Origin: Sphingomonadales bacterium
GTDB lineage: Bacteria; Pseudomonadota; Alphaproteobacteria; Sphingomonadales; Sphingomonadaceae
Length of the DNA: 13,288 nt
Assembly (NCBI GenBank): GCA_027489295.1
Contig: JAIYAA010000159.1
Coordinates: 1-13,288, forward strand
Reading direction: 5' to 3'
Shown here: one piece after another, positions 6,705 through 13,288 of the stretch
How positions within the stretch are numbered: position 1 is the first letter of the stretch
Layout of the letters: every line of letters starts with the position of its first letter
Notes under the pieces: generated by a model
The model's database searches: none
What the model was told of the DNA's origin: nothing
Seen by the model: only the letters and a program-made list of their open reading frames with translations
Made by a program: the position numbers and the translations under genes

Positions 6705-7980
6705 GGGCCGGGGCGCCGAGCGCGTCGGCGGCGAGAAGACCGCTCTGGCGGGCGACGATGGTCGGCACCAGTGCCTGACCGGCGACGTTCACGGCAGTAC
6801 GACCCATGTCGAGGATCGGGTCGATCGCCAGCAGCAGTCCGGCGCCTTCCAGCGGCAGGCCGAGGGTCGAGAGGGTGAGGGTAAGCATCACCGTGGCGCC
6901 GGTGAGCCCCGCCGTCGCGGCCGAGCCGACCACCGCGACGAACGCGATGAGGCCGTAATCGGCGAGGTGGAGCGGCACGCCGAAGAACTGTGCCACAAAG
7001 ATTGCCGAGACGGCCGGGTAGATCGCGGCGCAGCCGTCCATCTTGGTGGTGGCGCCCAGCGGCACCGCGAAGGCCGCATAAGCGGCGGGGACCCCAAGTC
7101 GTTCGACCACCTCCTCGGTCACCGGCAGCGTGCCGACCGACGAGCGCGAGACGAAGCCGAGCTGGATCGCCGGCCATGCGGTGGCGAAGAAGCGCAAAGG
7201 GTTGAGTCCGTTGGCCGCGAGCAGCGTCGGGTAGACAACCAGCAGCACCAGTGCGAGGCCGATGTAAATGGCGGCGGCGAAGGCGCCGAGGGCCGACAGC
7301 GCGTCCCAGCCATAGCGAACCACGGCATCGCCGATCAGCGCGGCGGTACCGATCGGCGTGAGCGCAATCACCCAGCGCAGCAGCCGGCGGAAGATGGCGA
7401 GCGCGGACGCGTTGAAATCCAGGAAGTTGCTGCCCGCCTCCCCGATGCGAACCGCAGCGGCGCCGATCGCGATGGCGGCGACGATGATCTGGAGAACGTT
7501 GAACGACAGGCCGGTAGTGGCGGCACCGTCCTTCAACGTGGTCGCGGCCGTGATGCCGAGGAAATTGGCGGGCACCACGCCTTTCAGGAAATCGAGCCAA
7601 GAGCCGGTGCTCGACGGCGCCTTGGCCGCACTCGCCGCGACGCCGGCATGGAGGCCGGGCTGGAGCAGCAGGCCGAGCATGATGCCGATCAGCACCGAGA
7701 TGAGTGCCGTGGTGGCGAACCAGAGCAAGGTGCGGGCGACAAGCTTGGCAGCATTGTCGAGGTCCCGCAGCGCAGCGATCGAGGCGACGATGGCGGTGAA
7801 CACCAGCGGTGGCACCAGCGCCTTCAAAAGTTGGACGAACAACTGGCCGGTGGTGTGCAGTCCTTCCCCGAGCCCTACCTGTCCTGTGGCACGGACAAGG
7901 AAACCAAGCCCCAAGCCGGCGGCCATGCCGAGCAGCACTTGCCAGGCGAAGGGGAAACGGGGGGTGGCGGCATTAGCCAT
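6688..7980 (-). CDS. Dicarboxylate/amino acid:cation symporter, probably cystine (TcyP-like)
   Basis: This 430-residue inner-membrane symporter belongs to the DAACS (GltP/DctA/TcyP) family. It has eight or so hydrophobic segments plus the re-entrant loop motifs SRSSVGTLP (278-286), TTKMDGCAAIYP (311-322) and DPILDMGRTAVNVAG (387-401). Glutamate and C4-dicarboxylate carriers have NMDGT at the second motif. The combination of SRSS, a GCA-type loop with IYP, and DMGRTA-NV-G is what I recall for L-cystine carriers of the TcyP/YdjN branch, so cystine is the favoured substrate; serine or dicarboxylates are not excluded. The gene overlaps the serine acetyltransferase by 17 bases, which supports a sulfur amino-acid role. 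The ATG at 7978-7980 has AAGGAG ten bases upstream, partly inside a hairpin, which suggests translational control. Confidence 0.88.
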   Translation of the reverse strand: MANAATPRFPFAWQVLLGMAAGLGLGFLVRATGQVGLGEGLHTTGQLFVQLLKALVPPLVFTAIVASIAALRDLDNAAKLVARTLLWFATTALISVLIGIMLGLLLQPGLHAGVAASAAKAPSSTGSWLDFLKGVVPANFLGITAATTLKDGAATTGLSFNVLQIIVAAIAIGAAAVRIGEAGSNFLDFNASALAIFRRLLRWVIALTPIGTAALIGDAVVRYGWDALSALGAFAAAIYIGLALVLLVVYPTLLAANGLNPLRFFATAWPAIQLGFVSRSSVGTLPVTEEVVERLGVPAAYAAFAVPLGATTKMDGCAAIYPAVSAIFVAQFFGVPLHLADYGLIAFVAVVGSAATAGLTGATVMLTLTLSTLGLPLEGAGLLLAIDPILDMGRTAVNVAGQALVPTIVARQSGLLAADALGAPAHAATA

Positions 7981-7986
7981 GCGTGA

Positions 7987-8006
7987 GCAGCTCCTTAACG
8001 AGCTGC
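7987..8006 (-). promoter_or_regulatory. Hairpin covering the ribosome binding site of the symporter gene
   Basis: On the minus strand GCAGCTC (8006-8000), the loop GTTAAG and GAGCTGC (7993-7987) form a perfect 7-base-pair stem. The AAGGAG ribosome binding site of the symporter gene (7991-7996) lies half in the loop and half in the 3' arm. From the predicted promoter the hairpin would be at the very 5' end of the transcript, so folding should limit translation initiation. Confidence 0.55.
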
Positions 8007-8009
8007 CAG

Positions 8010-8038
8010 AATATCCTAGCGATCAGCTAGGAGAACAA
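8010..8038 (-). promoter_or_regulatory. Predicted promoter of the symporter/acetyltransferase operon with operator-like palindrome
   Basis: On the minus strand TTGTTC (8038-8033) and GATATT (8015-8010) are separated by exactly 17 bases. The 7-base arms of TCCTAGC-TGATC-GCTAGGA (8032-8014) fill the spacer and run into the -10. A dimeric regulator bound there would block or remodel the promoter, as with repressors or MerR-like activators. The -35 match is only moderate. Confidence 0.5.
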
Positions 8039-8072
8039 AGATTTGCTTTCAGCCATCCTGCACCGGCTTGCG

Positions 8073-8100
8073 GCCGGGCCACCGCGGTGGGCAGCCCGGC
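8073..8100. terminator. GC-rich nested stem behind the small secreted protein gene, possible terminator
   Basis: GCCGGGC (8073-8079) and GCCCGGC (8094-8100) enclose CCACC/GGTGG, itself part of the 12-base palindrome CCACCGCGGTGG (8079-8090). It lies nine bases beyond the stop of the minus-strand secreted-protein gene. A T-run is missing, so its terminator role is uncertain. Confidence 0.4.
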
Positions 8101-8108
8101 GTCCGGCG

Positions 8109-8474
8109 TCAGTTGGCCTTGAAGGTTGGTCTGTCGCCGGTGAAGGCAATCGTAAGATAGCTGTTGTCGCAGACATTATAGCCGGACCACACCGCCGTGC
8201 TCTTGTCCTCGAACGTCGCCCGGACGTCATATTTGCACTGGGCGCCCTTGTCGAAATGCACCGTCGTCTTGCCGCCGATCTTGATCTTGGTGTCCTTCTT
8301 CAGTTCCGGATCCACCTTGTTCTCGACCCAGCTGCTCGAGCCTGCCGGAGCGACTTCGATCTTTTCGATCAGCTTGCCGGTGTTGTTGACCAGCATGAAA
8401 TCCCAGTCGTCGGCAAACGCCGGGGCGGCCGCGGCGAGGATCGCTGCGGATGCGATGAGAGCCAGTTTCTTCAT
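8109..8474 (-). CDS. Small secreted (periplasmic) protein of unknown function
   Basis: The protein has 121 residues from the ATG at 8472-8474, preceded by a perfect AGGAGG (8485-8490); an upstream in-frame start would put the promoter and a hairpin inside the gene and is rejected. Residues 1-21 are a clear Sec signal peptide (MKKLALIAS, alanine-rich core, AFA cleavage). The mature chain of about 100 residues starts DDWDFMLVNNTGKLIEKI and has two cysteines (C80, C102) that could form one disulfide. It is notably lysine-rich (14 Lys, 2 Arg), unlike its arginine-rich neighbours, so the mature protein is probably basic. It resembles small exported proteins with an N-terminal DFxLVNxTG and a following SSxW motif, a beta-sandwich-like pattern; no function is assigned. 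It lies 69 bases downstream of the XRE regulator on the same strand but has its own predicted promoter. Confidence 0.85.
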   Translation of the reverse strand: MKKLALIASAAILAAAAPAFADDWDFMLVNNTGKLIEKIEVAPAGSSSWVENKVDPELKKDTKIKIGGKTTVHFDKGAQCKYDVRATFEDKSTAVWSGYNVCDNSYLTIAFTGDRPTFKAN

Positions 8475-8490
8475 GGTCTTCTTCCCTCCT

Positions 8491-8529
8491 GTTGCGCAGC
8501 ATTTTGCGCGCAACAAGGCCCCCCGGCAA
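8491..8529 (-). promoter_or_regulatory. Predicted promoter and inverted repeat of the secreted-protein gene
   Basis: On the minus strand TTGCCG (8529-8524) and CAAAAT (8506-8501) are 17 bases apart. The arms GTTGCGC (8514-8508) and GCGCAAC (8497-8491), exact reverse complements, bracket the -10 and end directly at the AGGAGG ribosome binding site. It can serve as an operator, for example for the neighbouring XRE protein, or as an RNA stem next to the ribosome binding site. Confidence 0.5.
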
Positions 8530-8543
8530 GGGCGTAACATTGC

Positions 8544-9107
8544 CTATAGCGCGCGTACCAGCCGAACCGCGATCGCGATCCAGGCCGGGTCAGTCACCAC
8601 CTGCTGGCGGCCGCCCGCACCTGGAGGGAGCAGTTGCAGCCGATCCCCCTCCCGACCGATCAGCCGGCCGAAGAGGAAACGACCGGCGGGGCGTGGCACC
8701 AGCACGTCGCGATTGAGTGCGCGGCCGAACTCCGCCGGGGCAAGGCGCTCGCACCAGATGGCGTCGCCAGCGCGATATTCACCGATGCTTGCCTCCACCG
8801 CGATGGCGATGGTGCCGGCGTCCGGGCGCGGTGACACCAGCGTTGCCGGGCGGCGCGGGGCATGGGCACCGTCCGCTTCGAGCAGCGCAGCAACGGGAAT
8901 GTCGGGGCGGTCTGGCAGTTGCACGAGATCGGCCGCGTCGACGTCCAGCGCGGCGGCGATCCGATTGAGCCATGCGACAGAGACGGTACGGGTACCGGTC
9001 TCCAGCCGCCCGATCGTCTGCGCGGTGGTCGGCGGTACGCAGCGACGGGCAACATCGTCAAGGGTCAGGCCCTTTGCCCGGCGCACTTGGCGAATCGCGG
9101 TGATCAT
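8544..9107 (-). CDS. XRE-family regulator with a catalytically empty S24/LexA-like C-terminal half
   Basis: The protein has 187 residues. Residues 4-60 are a Cro/CI-type helix-turn-helix (AIRQVRRAKGLTLDDVARR, then AQTIGRLETGTRTVSVAWLNRIAAALDV). Residues 98-187 show the beta pattern of LexA/S24 C-terminal domains: GEYRAGDAIWCERL, then NRDVLVPRPAGRFLFGRLIGREGDRLQLLPPG. The serine of the usual SM-P motif and the catalytic lysine are not evident, so self-cleavage is unlikely and the half may serve dimerisation or ligand sensing. The start ATG at 9105-9107 has AGGAG (9114-9118) upstream. The palindrome AACC-N5-GGTT (9119-9131) overlaps the region just before it and is a candidate autoregulatory operator. 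The gene diverges from the DUF6456 gene. Confidence 0.85.
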   Translation of the reverse strand: MITAIRQVRRAKGLTLDDVARRCVPPTTAQTIGRLETGTRTVSVAWLNRIAAALDVDAADLVQLPDRPDIPVAALLEADGAHAPRRPATLVSPRPDAGTIAIAVEASIGEYRAGDAIWCERLAPAEFGRALNRDVLVPRPAGRFLFGRLIGREGDRLQLLPPGAGGRQQVVTDPAWIAIAVRLVRAL

Positions 9108-9118
9108 GCCTTGCTCCT

Positions 9119-9131
9119 AACCAAATCGGTT
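9119..9131. promoter_or_regulatory. Operator-like palindrome in the XRE/DUF6456 divergent region
   Basis: AACC (9119-9122) and GGTT (9128-9131) flank AAATC, giving a 13-base inverted repeat, adjacent to the ribosome binding site of the XRE gene and in the only gap shared with the divergent gene. The half-sites are short, so this is suggestive rather than firm. Confidence 0.35.
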
Positions 9132-9194
9132 TTCGTCTTTCCTACAGATGGGCCCACGTGGCAAGAGGGGTGGCGAGAACAAAAGGAGATCTAG

Positions 9195-9641
9195 ATGGCG
9201 CGGGAGCTGATGGAGCGCACGACAGGCAGGGGGTGCAGCGTAACGGTGAATGTGGGCGAATCGCCGCTCGCCTGGCTGCGATCGCGGGGGCACGTAGACG
9301 CACGGCAGTTTGAGGCGGGCGAGCGCTTGCGAAGCGATTACGAGATGGCGTCACTGGGGCCGCGGGTGACAATGCGATGGGATGCTGCACCGCGCGCGGG
9401 CGGTAGGCGAGCGGCGCCCGAGCCGATGGATCCGACGCTGGCGCAGATCGCCGCCAAGCGCCGCTTCGACGCCGTGATCGCTGCCGTCGGCGGAGGGCTG
9501 TCCGACATTCTGTGGCGCGTCGTGTGTGCGGGGGAGGGCGTAAGTGCCGCCGAAAAGGGGCTGGGCTGGCCCGCGCGCGCCGGCAAGCTGGTGCTGTGCC
9601 TCGCGCTCGACCGGGTGGCGGATCATTATGGGCTCAGGTGA
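9195..9641 (+). CDS. DUF6456 domain protein
   Basis: The protein has 148 residues from the ATG at 9195, with AAGGAG (9183-9188) six bases upstream. It shows the DUF6456 pattern of alphaproteobacteria: GESPLAWLRSRG (21-32), FEAGERLRSDYEMASLGPRVTMRWD (39-63), then a helical C-terminal half with SDILWRVVCAGEGVSAAEKGLGWPARAGKLVLCLALDRVADHY. The C-terminal part (112-148) looks like a helix-turn-helix, so DNA binding is plausible, but the function is unknown. The related proteins are usually longer at the N-terminus, so this is a short form holding only the core domain. It runs convergently into the DUF2339 gene, overlapping its end by eight bases. Confidence 0.85.
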   Translation: MARELMERTTGRGCSVTVNVGESPLAWLRSRGHVDARQFEAGERLRSDYEMASLGPRVTMRWDAAPRAGGRRAAPEPMDPTLAQIAAKRRFDAVIAAVGGGLSDILWRVVCAGEGVSAAEKGLGWPARAGKLVLCLALDRVADHYGLR

Positions 9642-12108
9642 TGGGTGGCACGTCCCCTGCGGCGGTGGGGCGGGCGAGGAAGCGGCTATATGCCCAGCCG
9701 ATCGCGATCAGCGCCACGCCCAATCCCAGGAAAGAAAGAATGCGCAGCAGGCCGTCCAGCGCTGCCGCATCGACCAGAAACACCTTGAAGGTGGTGAGCG
9801 TCAGCAGGCCGAGCCCGGCGAGGCGCAGATCGTGCCGCCCGACGGCGATCCCGCGCCACAGCCAGGCGAGCGCCAGCACGAGCAGCACCGCCGAATATCC
9901 GCCATTCTCAAGGTTGCCGATCGTGCCGGTAAGGAATGTGCCATGGGCCATCCAGCGCACTGCGGCGAGTGCGCCCACGATGCTGAGCAGTGCGGCGGCG
10001 ACGCGCAGTCGCGGCAGGGTCCAGCACCAGAAGGCGGCCAGCGTAAGATGCAGCGCCAGCATAGGGCCCGCCGCTTGCGCGACGATCACGGGGTTCAGCA
10101 GGAGCAGATCGAACCACAGCAGGCGCGAGAAGCCGAGGATAAGGAACGCCTTCGCCGCCACGGGCAGGCGGCCGGCGCGCAGCAACGCCCAGCCCGCGGC
10201 GAGCACGACCTGAGTCAGCAGTCCCCGCTCGATAAAGCCCCAGGCACGGAAATCCTCGGGTGTTGCAAGCGCCAGCGGCTGCTTGGCCAGGGTGTAGAGC
10301 AGGAGCACGCCGCCCGTGCCGGCAAGCAATGCGGCGATATGGCGGGCGCGCCCGAAGGCCCGGGGGTCGATCAGGAAGGCGAGGGCCGCCGCTATCGGCA
10401 AGGCGAGCCCCCGCATCAGATTGGTAAGTGCTGGCAGATGCGTATAGGGCAACTGCTCCCCGAAGAGCGATCGGCCGATCGTGTCGGCGAGCGCCAGCAA
10501 CGGGGGGGCGGCGGCGACCAACGCGACGAGCAGGGGGAGGATTGGAAGAACGAACAGGCTCGGTGCGCGGACCTGCCTTGCCCAGACCGCAAGCGCGCCA
10601 AGCACTGCCGCCAGCGGCAGCGAGAGCCAGCCATGCGGAACCGCCTGCGCAAGCGCGACGGTGGCGAGCAGGCCAGCAGCAAGCGTGGCGGCGGTAAGGG
10701 CGGGATCGTCGGCCTCGGATCGCAGCAACCAGGCGAGGCGCGCGCAGGCGGTGGCGGCCAGTGCTTCGAGAACACCCCAGATCGCGCTCGGCAGCAGATC
10801 GGCAGCGAGGCCGTGCGCGACCAGCATCGGCCCGCCCGCCCCGAGCAATGCCAGCGTTACCCAGCCGCGACCGCGCGACCAGAGGGCATGTCCCGTACCC
10901 GCGAACAGCAGTGTCGCGACGATGGCGGCGGCCGGCGTCGCCCCGGGATGGGCCGATGCGAGCGCCAGTGCCTCCAGCGCGAGCAGCAGCGCAGCACTGG
11001 CGAGCGCGCCCGGCAGATAGATCGGATCACGCCAGGCCAGCATCAGCGCGGCTGCCGCAAGGACAAGGTAGAAGCTCCAGGCGAGCGGCCCGAAGTCCAA
11101 GCCGGGCGCGATCACAACCAGCTGCAGCATCCCGGTGAGCAGCGGGAGCAATCGCAGCCAGCGATTGCGGATACCGGCAGCGGGCAGGAGCGCACTTGCC
11201 CCGCCGGCCAGCAGCATGGTGAAGCCGCCCACCGAGGCAAGATTACCCTGCCCATCGGTGACCGCGATCAGGAACTGCGCCCAGGCGAGCCCGGCGAAGC
11301 TCGCAGCGAAGGCCAGCCAGCCCCAGCGGCGATGGACTGCCAGGCCGAACAGCGCTGCCACGAACAGGCCGAGATAGACAAGCAATGGCCCGATGCCCGC
11401 CGCAGAGAACCCGGCCACCAGCGGCGCCAGGAAGCCGCCCAGCAGCGCCATGATCGCGGTCGGCGGCCCATGGCGGAGCGACAGGCCCATCGCTGCCAGC
11501 GTCACCAGGACCACCGCGGCAAAGGCGGGCAGCGGTGCGATGAGGTGATAGAGTGCCGCCGCCATGTAGAGCGTGCCATAGAGGCTGGCGATGCCGGCAC
11601 CGGCCAGTGCCTGGCCCAAGCGTGCGTCGTCGCGCGTGGCCGGCAGACGTCGTACCCCTTCGCTGGTCGCGATCAGCGCAAGCCCGAACAGCGCTGCGAT
11701 TCCGGTGCGCGCGGCGGGCCCCAGCAGCCCCTGCTCGATGGAGTAACGGACGAGGAAGAAGCCGGCCAGCACCAGCGCCACGCCGCCGATCCAGATCGGC
11801 AGCCGCCCGCCCACCAGCGTTTCGAAGCTCAGTCGGGGCAGTTCGAAGCGCGGGCGGGGGCCCTCCGCCGGAATGGGCAGGGCCGCCTCTGCAGTCACGG
11901 TTTGGGAGGGCGCGCGTGTCTCTGCTGCGACCCGAATAGCGGTCGGCGTCCGATGAGGCGGGGCTGGTGCCTCTTCAAGCGTCTGCAATCGAGAGAGCCG
12001 GAGTTCCATCGCCTGCAGATCGCGATCGAGGCGATCGATACGGCGTTTCAGCACGGCGAAGGCGGCGGCGGCGCAGCAGGCGAGCAGAAGGAAGAGGTAG
12101 AGGTTCAT
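9634..12108 (-). CDS. DUF2339 large polytopic membrane protein
   Basis: The protein has 824 residues from the ATG at 12106-12108, preceded by GAGG nine bases upstream. The frame is open another 158 codons upstream, but that part overlaps the divergent transferase gene and is not protein-like. An N-terminal membrane anchor (residues 1-20) is followed by a short coiled segment (RRIDRLDRDLQAMELRLSRL) and a Pro/Ala-rich linker up to about residue 110. A very long hydrophobic region follows, probably more than twenty helices; it begins with SFETLVGGRLPIWIGGVALVLAG and contains LGQALAGAGIASLYGTLYMA. This is the architecture of DUF2339 predicted membrane proteins, whose function is unknown. The RLSFE-LVGGRLPIWIGGVAL entry motif is typical of the family. 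It diverges from the transferase gene, with about 100 bases between the two starts. Confidence 0.9.
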   Translation of the reverse strand: MNLYLFLLLACCAAAAFAVLKRRIDRLDRDLQAMELRLSRLQTLEEAPAPPHRTPTAIRVAAETRAPSQTVTAEAALPIPAEGPRPRFELPRLSFETLVGGRLPIWIGGVALVLAGFFLVRYSIEQGLLGPAARTGIAALFGLALIATSEGVRRLPATRDDARLGQALAGAGIASLYGTLYMAAALYHLIAPLPAFAAVVLVTLAAMGLSLRHGPPTAIMALLGGFLAPLVAGFSAAGIGPLLVYLGLFVAALFGLAVHRRWGWLAFAASFAGLAWAQFLIAVTDGQGNLASVGGFTMLLAGGASALLPAAGIRNRWLRLLPLLTGMLQLVVIAPGLDFGPLAWSFYLVLAAAALMLAWRDPIYLPGALASAALLLALEALALASAHPGATPAAAIVATLLFAGTGHALWSRGRGWVTLALLGAGGPMLVAHGLAADLLPSAIWGVLEALAATACARLAWLLRSEADDPALTAATLAAGLLATVALAQAVPHGWLSLPLAAVLGALAVWARQVRAPSLFVLPILPLLVALVAAAPPLLALADTIGRSLFGEQLPYTHLPALTNLMRGLALPIAAALAFLIDPRAFGRARHIAALLAGTGGVLLLYTLAKQPLALATPEDFRAWGFIERGLLTQVVLAAGWALLRAGRLPVAAKAFLILGFSRLLWFDLLLLNPVIVAQAAGPMLALHLTLAAFWCWTLPRLRVAAALLSIVGALAAVRWMAHGTFLTGTIGNLENGGYSAVLLVLALAWLWRGIAVGRHDLRLAGLGLLTLTTFKVFLVDAAALDGLLRILSFLGLGVALIAIGWAYSRFLARPTAAGDVPPIT

Positions 12109-12210
12109 CGCCTGCAGCCTCGCACGTTCGCGCCCTTCTGTCGCGCCAAGGACGCGCGACTTGGCGGAAAATCGGCTATGAGGGCAAACATATACAGGAG
12201 AGGCACTGCG
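12109..12210. promoter_or_regulatory. Divergent intergenic region between the DUF2339 and GST genes
   Basis: This 102-base gap must carry the promoters of both divergent genes. CATATACA (12189-12196) is TATA-rich but lies too close to the transferase ribosome binding site (AGGAG, 12196-12200) to be a normal -10 for it unless the leader is very short. TTGGCG (12161-12166) is present at an unsuitable distance. No firm promoter call is possible. Confidence 0.3.
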
Positions 12211-12876
12211 ATGATCGTTTTTGGCTCGACGCTTTCGCCCTATGTGCGCAAGTGCATGGTGTTCGGCGCAGAGAAGGGGCTGGACCTGCGGCTGAAATTT
12301 GCCGGGCCCGGCAGTCCGGATCCCGAATTCCGCACGATCAGCCCGTTCGGCAAGATCCCCGGTTTTCGCGACGGTGACTTCACCATCTCCGATTCGACCG
12401 CGATCGTCACCTATCTCGAGGCGAAGTTCCCCGAGCCGAACCTGATCCCGCTGGAGCCCCAGGCGCGTGCCCGCACCATCTGGTTCGACGAAATGGCGGA
12501 TACGGTGATGATGGCTGCGGGCGGCGCCATTTTCGGCAACCGCTTCGTGAAGCCGCGGGTGATGAAGCTGCCCTGCGATCATGCCGTTGCGGACCAGGCG
12601 GAGAACGAACAGCTGCCGCCGATCTTAGACTATCTGGAGCGGACCATCCCCGGCAGCGGCTTCCTCGTCGAGGATCGGCTTACCCTCGCGGACATTGCGG
12701 TGGCGAGTCCGCTCGCGACGCTGGGCTGTATCGGTGTGTGCGTCGACCCCGCCCGCTATCCCCGCACCGCGGCCTATGTCGATGCGATCCATGCCCGGCC
12801 GAGCTTCGCCGCGATCCTCGAGCGCGACCGCGCGCAGGTGGCGGCGCTGGGCGGGGGCGTGCCGCGCGCAGCATAG
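12211..12876 (+). CDS. Glutathione S-transferase family protein
   Basis: The protein has 221 residues from the ATG at 12211, with AGGAG ten bases upstream; an ATG at 12178 is in frame but has no such site. Residues 1-75 are the thioredoxin-like N-terminal domain: IVFGSTLSPYVRKCMVF has the SPYVRK active-site turn with S9, SPFGKIPGF holds the cis-proline loop (P50), and DFTISDSTAIVTYLEAKF holds the D/E-S-T/A glutathione-binding motif (D61-S62-T63). Residues 85-205 are the helical C-terminal domain, with the folding motif DRLTLADIAVASPL (155-168). GSTs conjugate or use glutathione in detoxification, isomerisation or disulfide reduction; the specific substrate is unknown. The cytoplasmic product may be co-transcribed with dapF 33 bases downstream. 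Confidence 0.93.
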   Translation: MIVFGSTLSPYVRKCMVFGAEKGLDLRLKFAGPGSPDPEFRTISPFGKIPGFRDGDFTISDSTAIVTYLEAKFPEPNLIPLEPQARARTIWFDEMADTVMMAAGGAIFGNRFVKPRVMKLPCDHAVADQAENEQLPPILDYLERTIPGSGFLVEDRLTLADIAVASPLATLGCIGVCVDPARYPRTAAYVDAIHARPSFAAILERDRAQVAALGGGVPRAA

Positions 12877-12909
12877 CCAAAGCGCCATCGCTTCCCTAGA
12901 TGGGCGGCC

Positions 12910-13288
12910 ATGCGCATCGACTATATCAAGTGCCATGGTTCGGGGAACGACTTCCCGCTGATCGATGCCCGTGCGCTCGCGCTGGGCGAGTCGGAATGGG
13001 CGACGCTCGCCCGCCTGCTGGCCGAGCGCGGCGGCCCGGTGGGCGGCGACGGCCTGCTGGCGCTGGTGCCGGGGGATGACGCCCATGCCTTCGGCATGCG
13101 GATGTGGAATTCGGACGGGTCCGAAGCCGAGACCTGCCTGAACGGCCTGCGCTGCACGGCGCGGCTCGGGTTCGATCTGCTCGGGCTGGATGCCGCGCAG
13201 GTGAAGCTGAAGACCAGCTCGGCGCAGGTCGCGCGCGATCCCGAGAGCGCCGCGGGCGTGGCGACGATCCGCACGTTGGTCGGGCCCA
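12910..13288 (+). CDS. dapF: Diaminopimelate epimerase, divergent, N-terminal part (partial)
   Basis: DapF interconverts LL- and meso-diaminopimelate for lysine and peptidoglycan synthesis, using two cysteines as acid and base. The first 126 codons are here and the frame runs off the right edge. The N-terminus IKCHGSGNDFPLID (6-19) corresponds to the usual MHG-GNDF-V-D motif, GGDGLLAL (45-52) to the FDGLL motif, and MWNSDGSEAETCLNGLRCTAR (65-85) to N-DGSEAEMCGNG-RC. C76 aligns with the first catalytic cysteine. Departures are C8 and S11 near the start and leucine instead of glycine after C76. The family call is sure. The departures leave open whether it is the main epimerase or a paralogue acting on another amino acid. 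Only a weak ribosome binding site precedes the ATG. Confidence 0.85.
   Translation, partial: MRIDYIKCHGSGNDFPLIDARALALGESEWATLARLLAERGGPVGGDGLLALVPGDDAHAFGMRMWNSDGSEAETCLNGLRCTARLGFDLLGLDAAQVKLKTSSAQVARDPESAAGVATIRTLVGP

Noticed and set aside
6685..7986. A 433-codon plus-strand frame opposite the symporter gene
   Set aside because: It is hydrophilic and low in complexity, exactly overlaps a well-supported symporter on the other strand, and is a common high-GC artefact.
8475..8540. An N-terminal extension of the small secreted protein (frame open to 8540)
   Set aside because: It would bury the signal peptide behind 22 residues and place the AGGAGG site, the hairpin and a promoter inside the gene; the ATG at 8472-8474 fits much better.
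9544..12876. A plus-strand open frame of 1110 codons that runs through the DUF2339 region into the GST gene
   Set aside because: Up to about 12200 it is the antisense shadow of the DUF2339 gene: the translation is rich in Gln, Arg and Gly, with no domain pattern, while the minus strand gives a coherent membrane protein. Only the last 221 codons are a real gene.
1..13288. CRISPR arrays, insertion sequences or tandem repeats
   Set aside because: Reading through the window showed no regularly spaced repeats, transposase motifs or terminal inverted repeats of insertion-sequence type.

Overview
The window is GC-rich (clearly above 60%) and densely packed, and it reads as the chromosome of an alphaproteobacterium, most likely a sphingomonad. 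The pointers are the combination of a pntB end, a DUF6456 protein beside an XRE regulator, a two-part winged-helix regulator, a DUF2339 giant membrane protein and dapF, together with tight spacing, frequent ATGA overlaps and a tRNA with an encoded CCA. This is inferred from gene content; no 16S rRNA gene is present.

Left part (1-2750, all plus strand): the 3' end of pntB (proton-translocating NAD(P) transhydrogenase beta subunit), a multi-pass membrane protein of unknown function starting with GTG, a MarR-type winged-helix regulator whose leader contains two consecutive inverted repeats, and a tRNA-Val(UAC) with a plausible promoter.

Centre left (2751-5736, plus strand): an AT-richer 270-base leader region, a possible 19-codon upstream ORF, a four-helix membrane protein, and a three-domain peptidoglycan hydrolase (zinc amidase, PG-binding, GH19) without a signal peptide. 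Consecutive reading frames are joined by ATGA overlaps. The block lies directly 3' of the tRNA gene and resembles a domesticated phage lysis or cell-wall-remodelling module. It is the best candidate for an undescribed system in this window.

Centre (5733-9107, minus strand): a cystine-type (TcyP-like) symporter overlaps a serine O-acetyltransferase of the EpsC type, giving a likely cysteine/cystine operon. It is preceded by a promoter with a palindrome in its spacer and by a hairpin covering the ribosome binding site. Further upstream are a small secreted protein and an XRE regulator with a LexA/S24-like but catalytically empty C-terminal half. The regulator diverges from a DUF6456 gene.

Right part (9195-13288): the DUF6456 gene (plus) runs convergently into an 824-residue DUF2339 membrane protein (minus). 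That gene diverges from a glutathione S-transferase-like gene, followed at 33 bases by the 5' part of a divergent dapF that runs off the window end.
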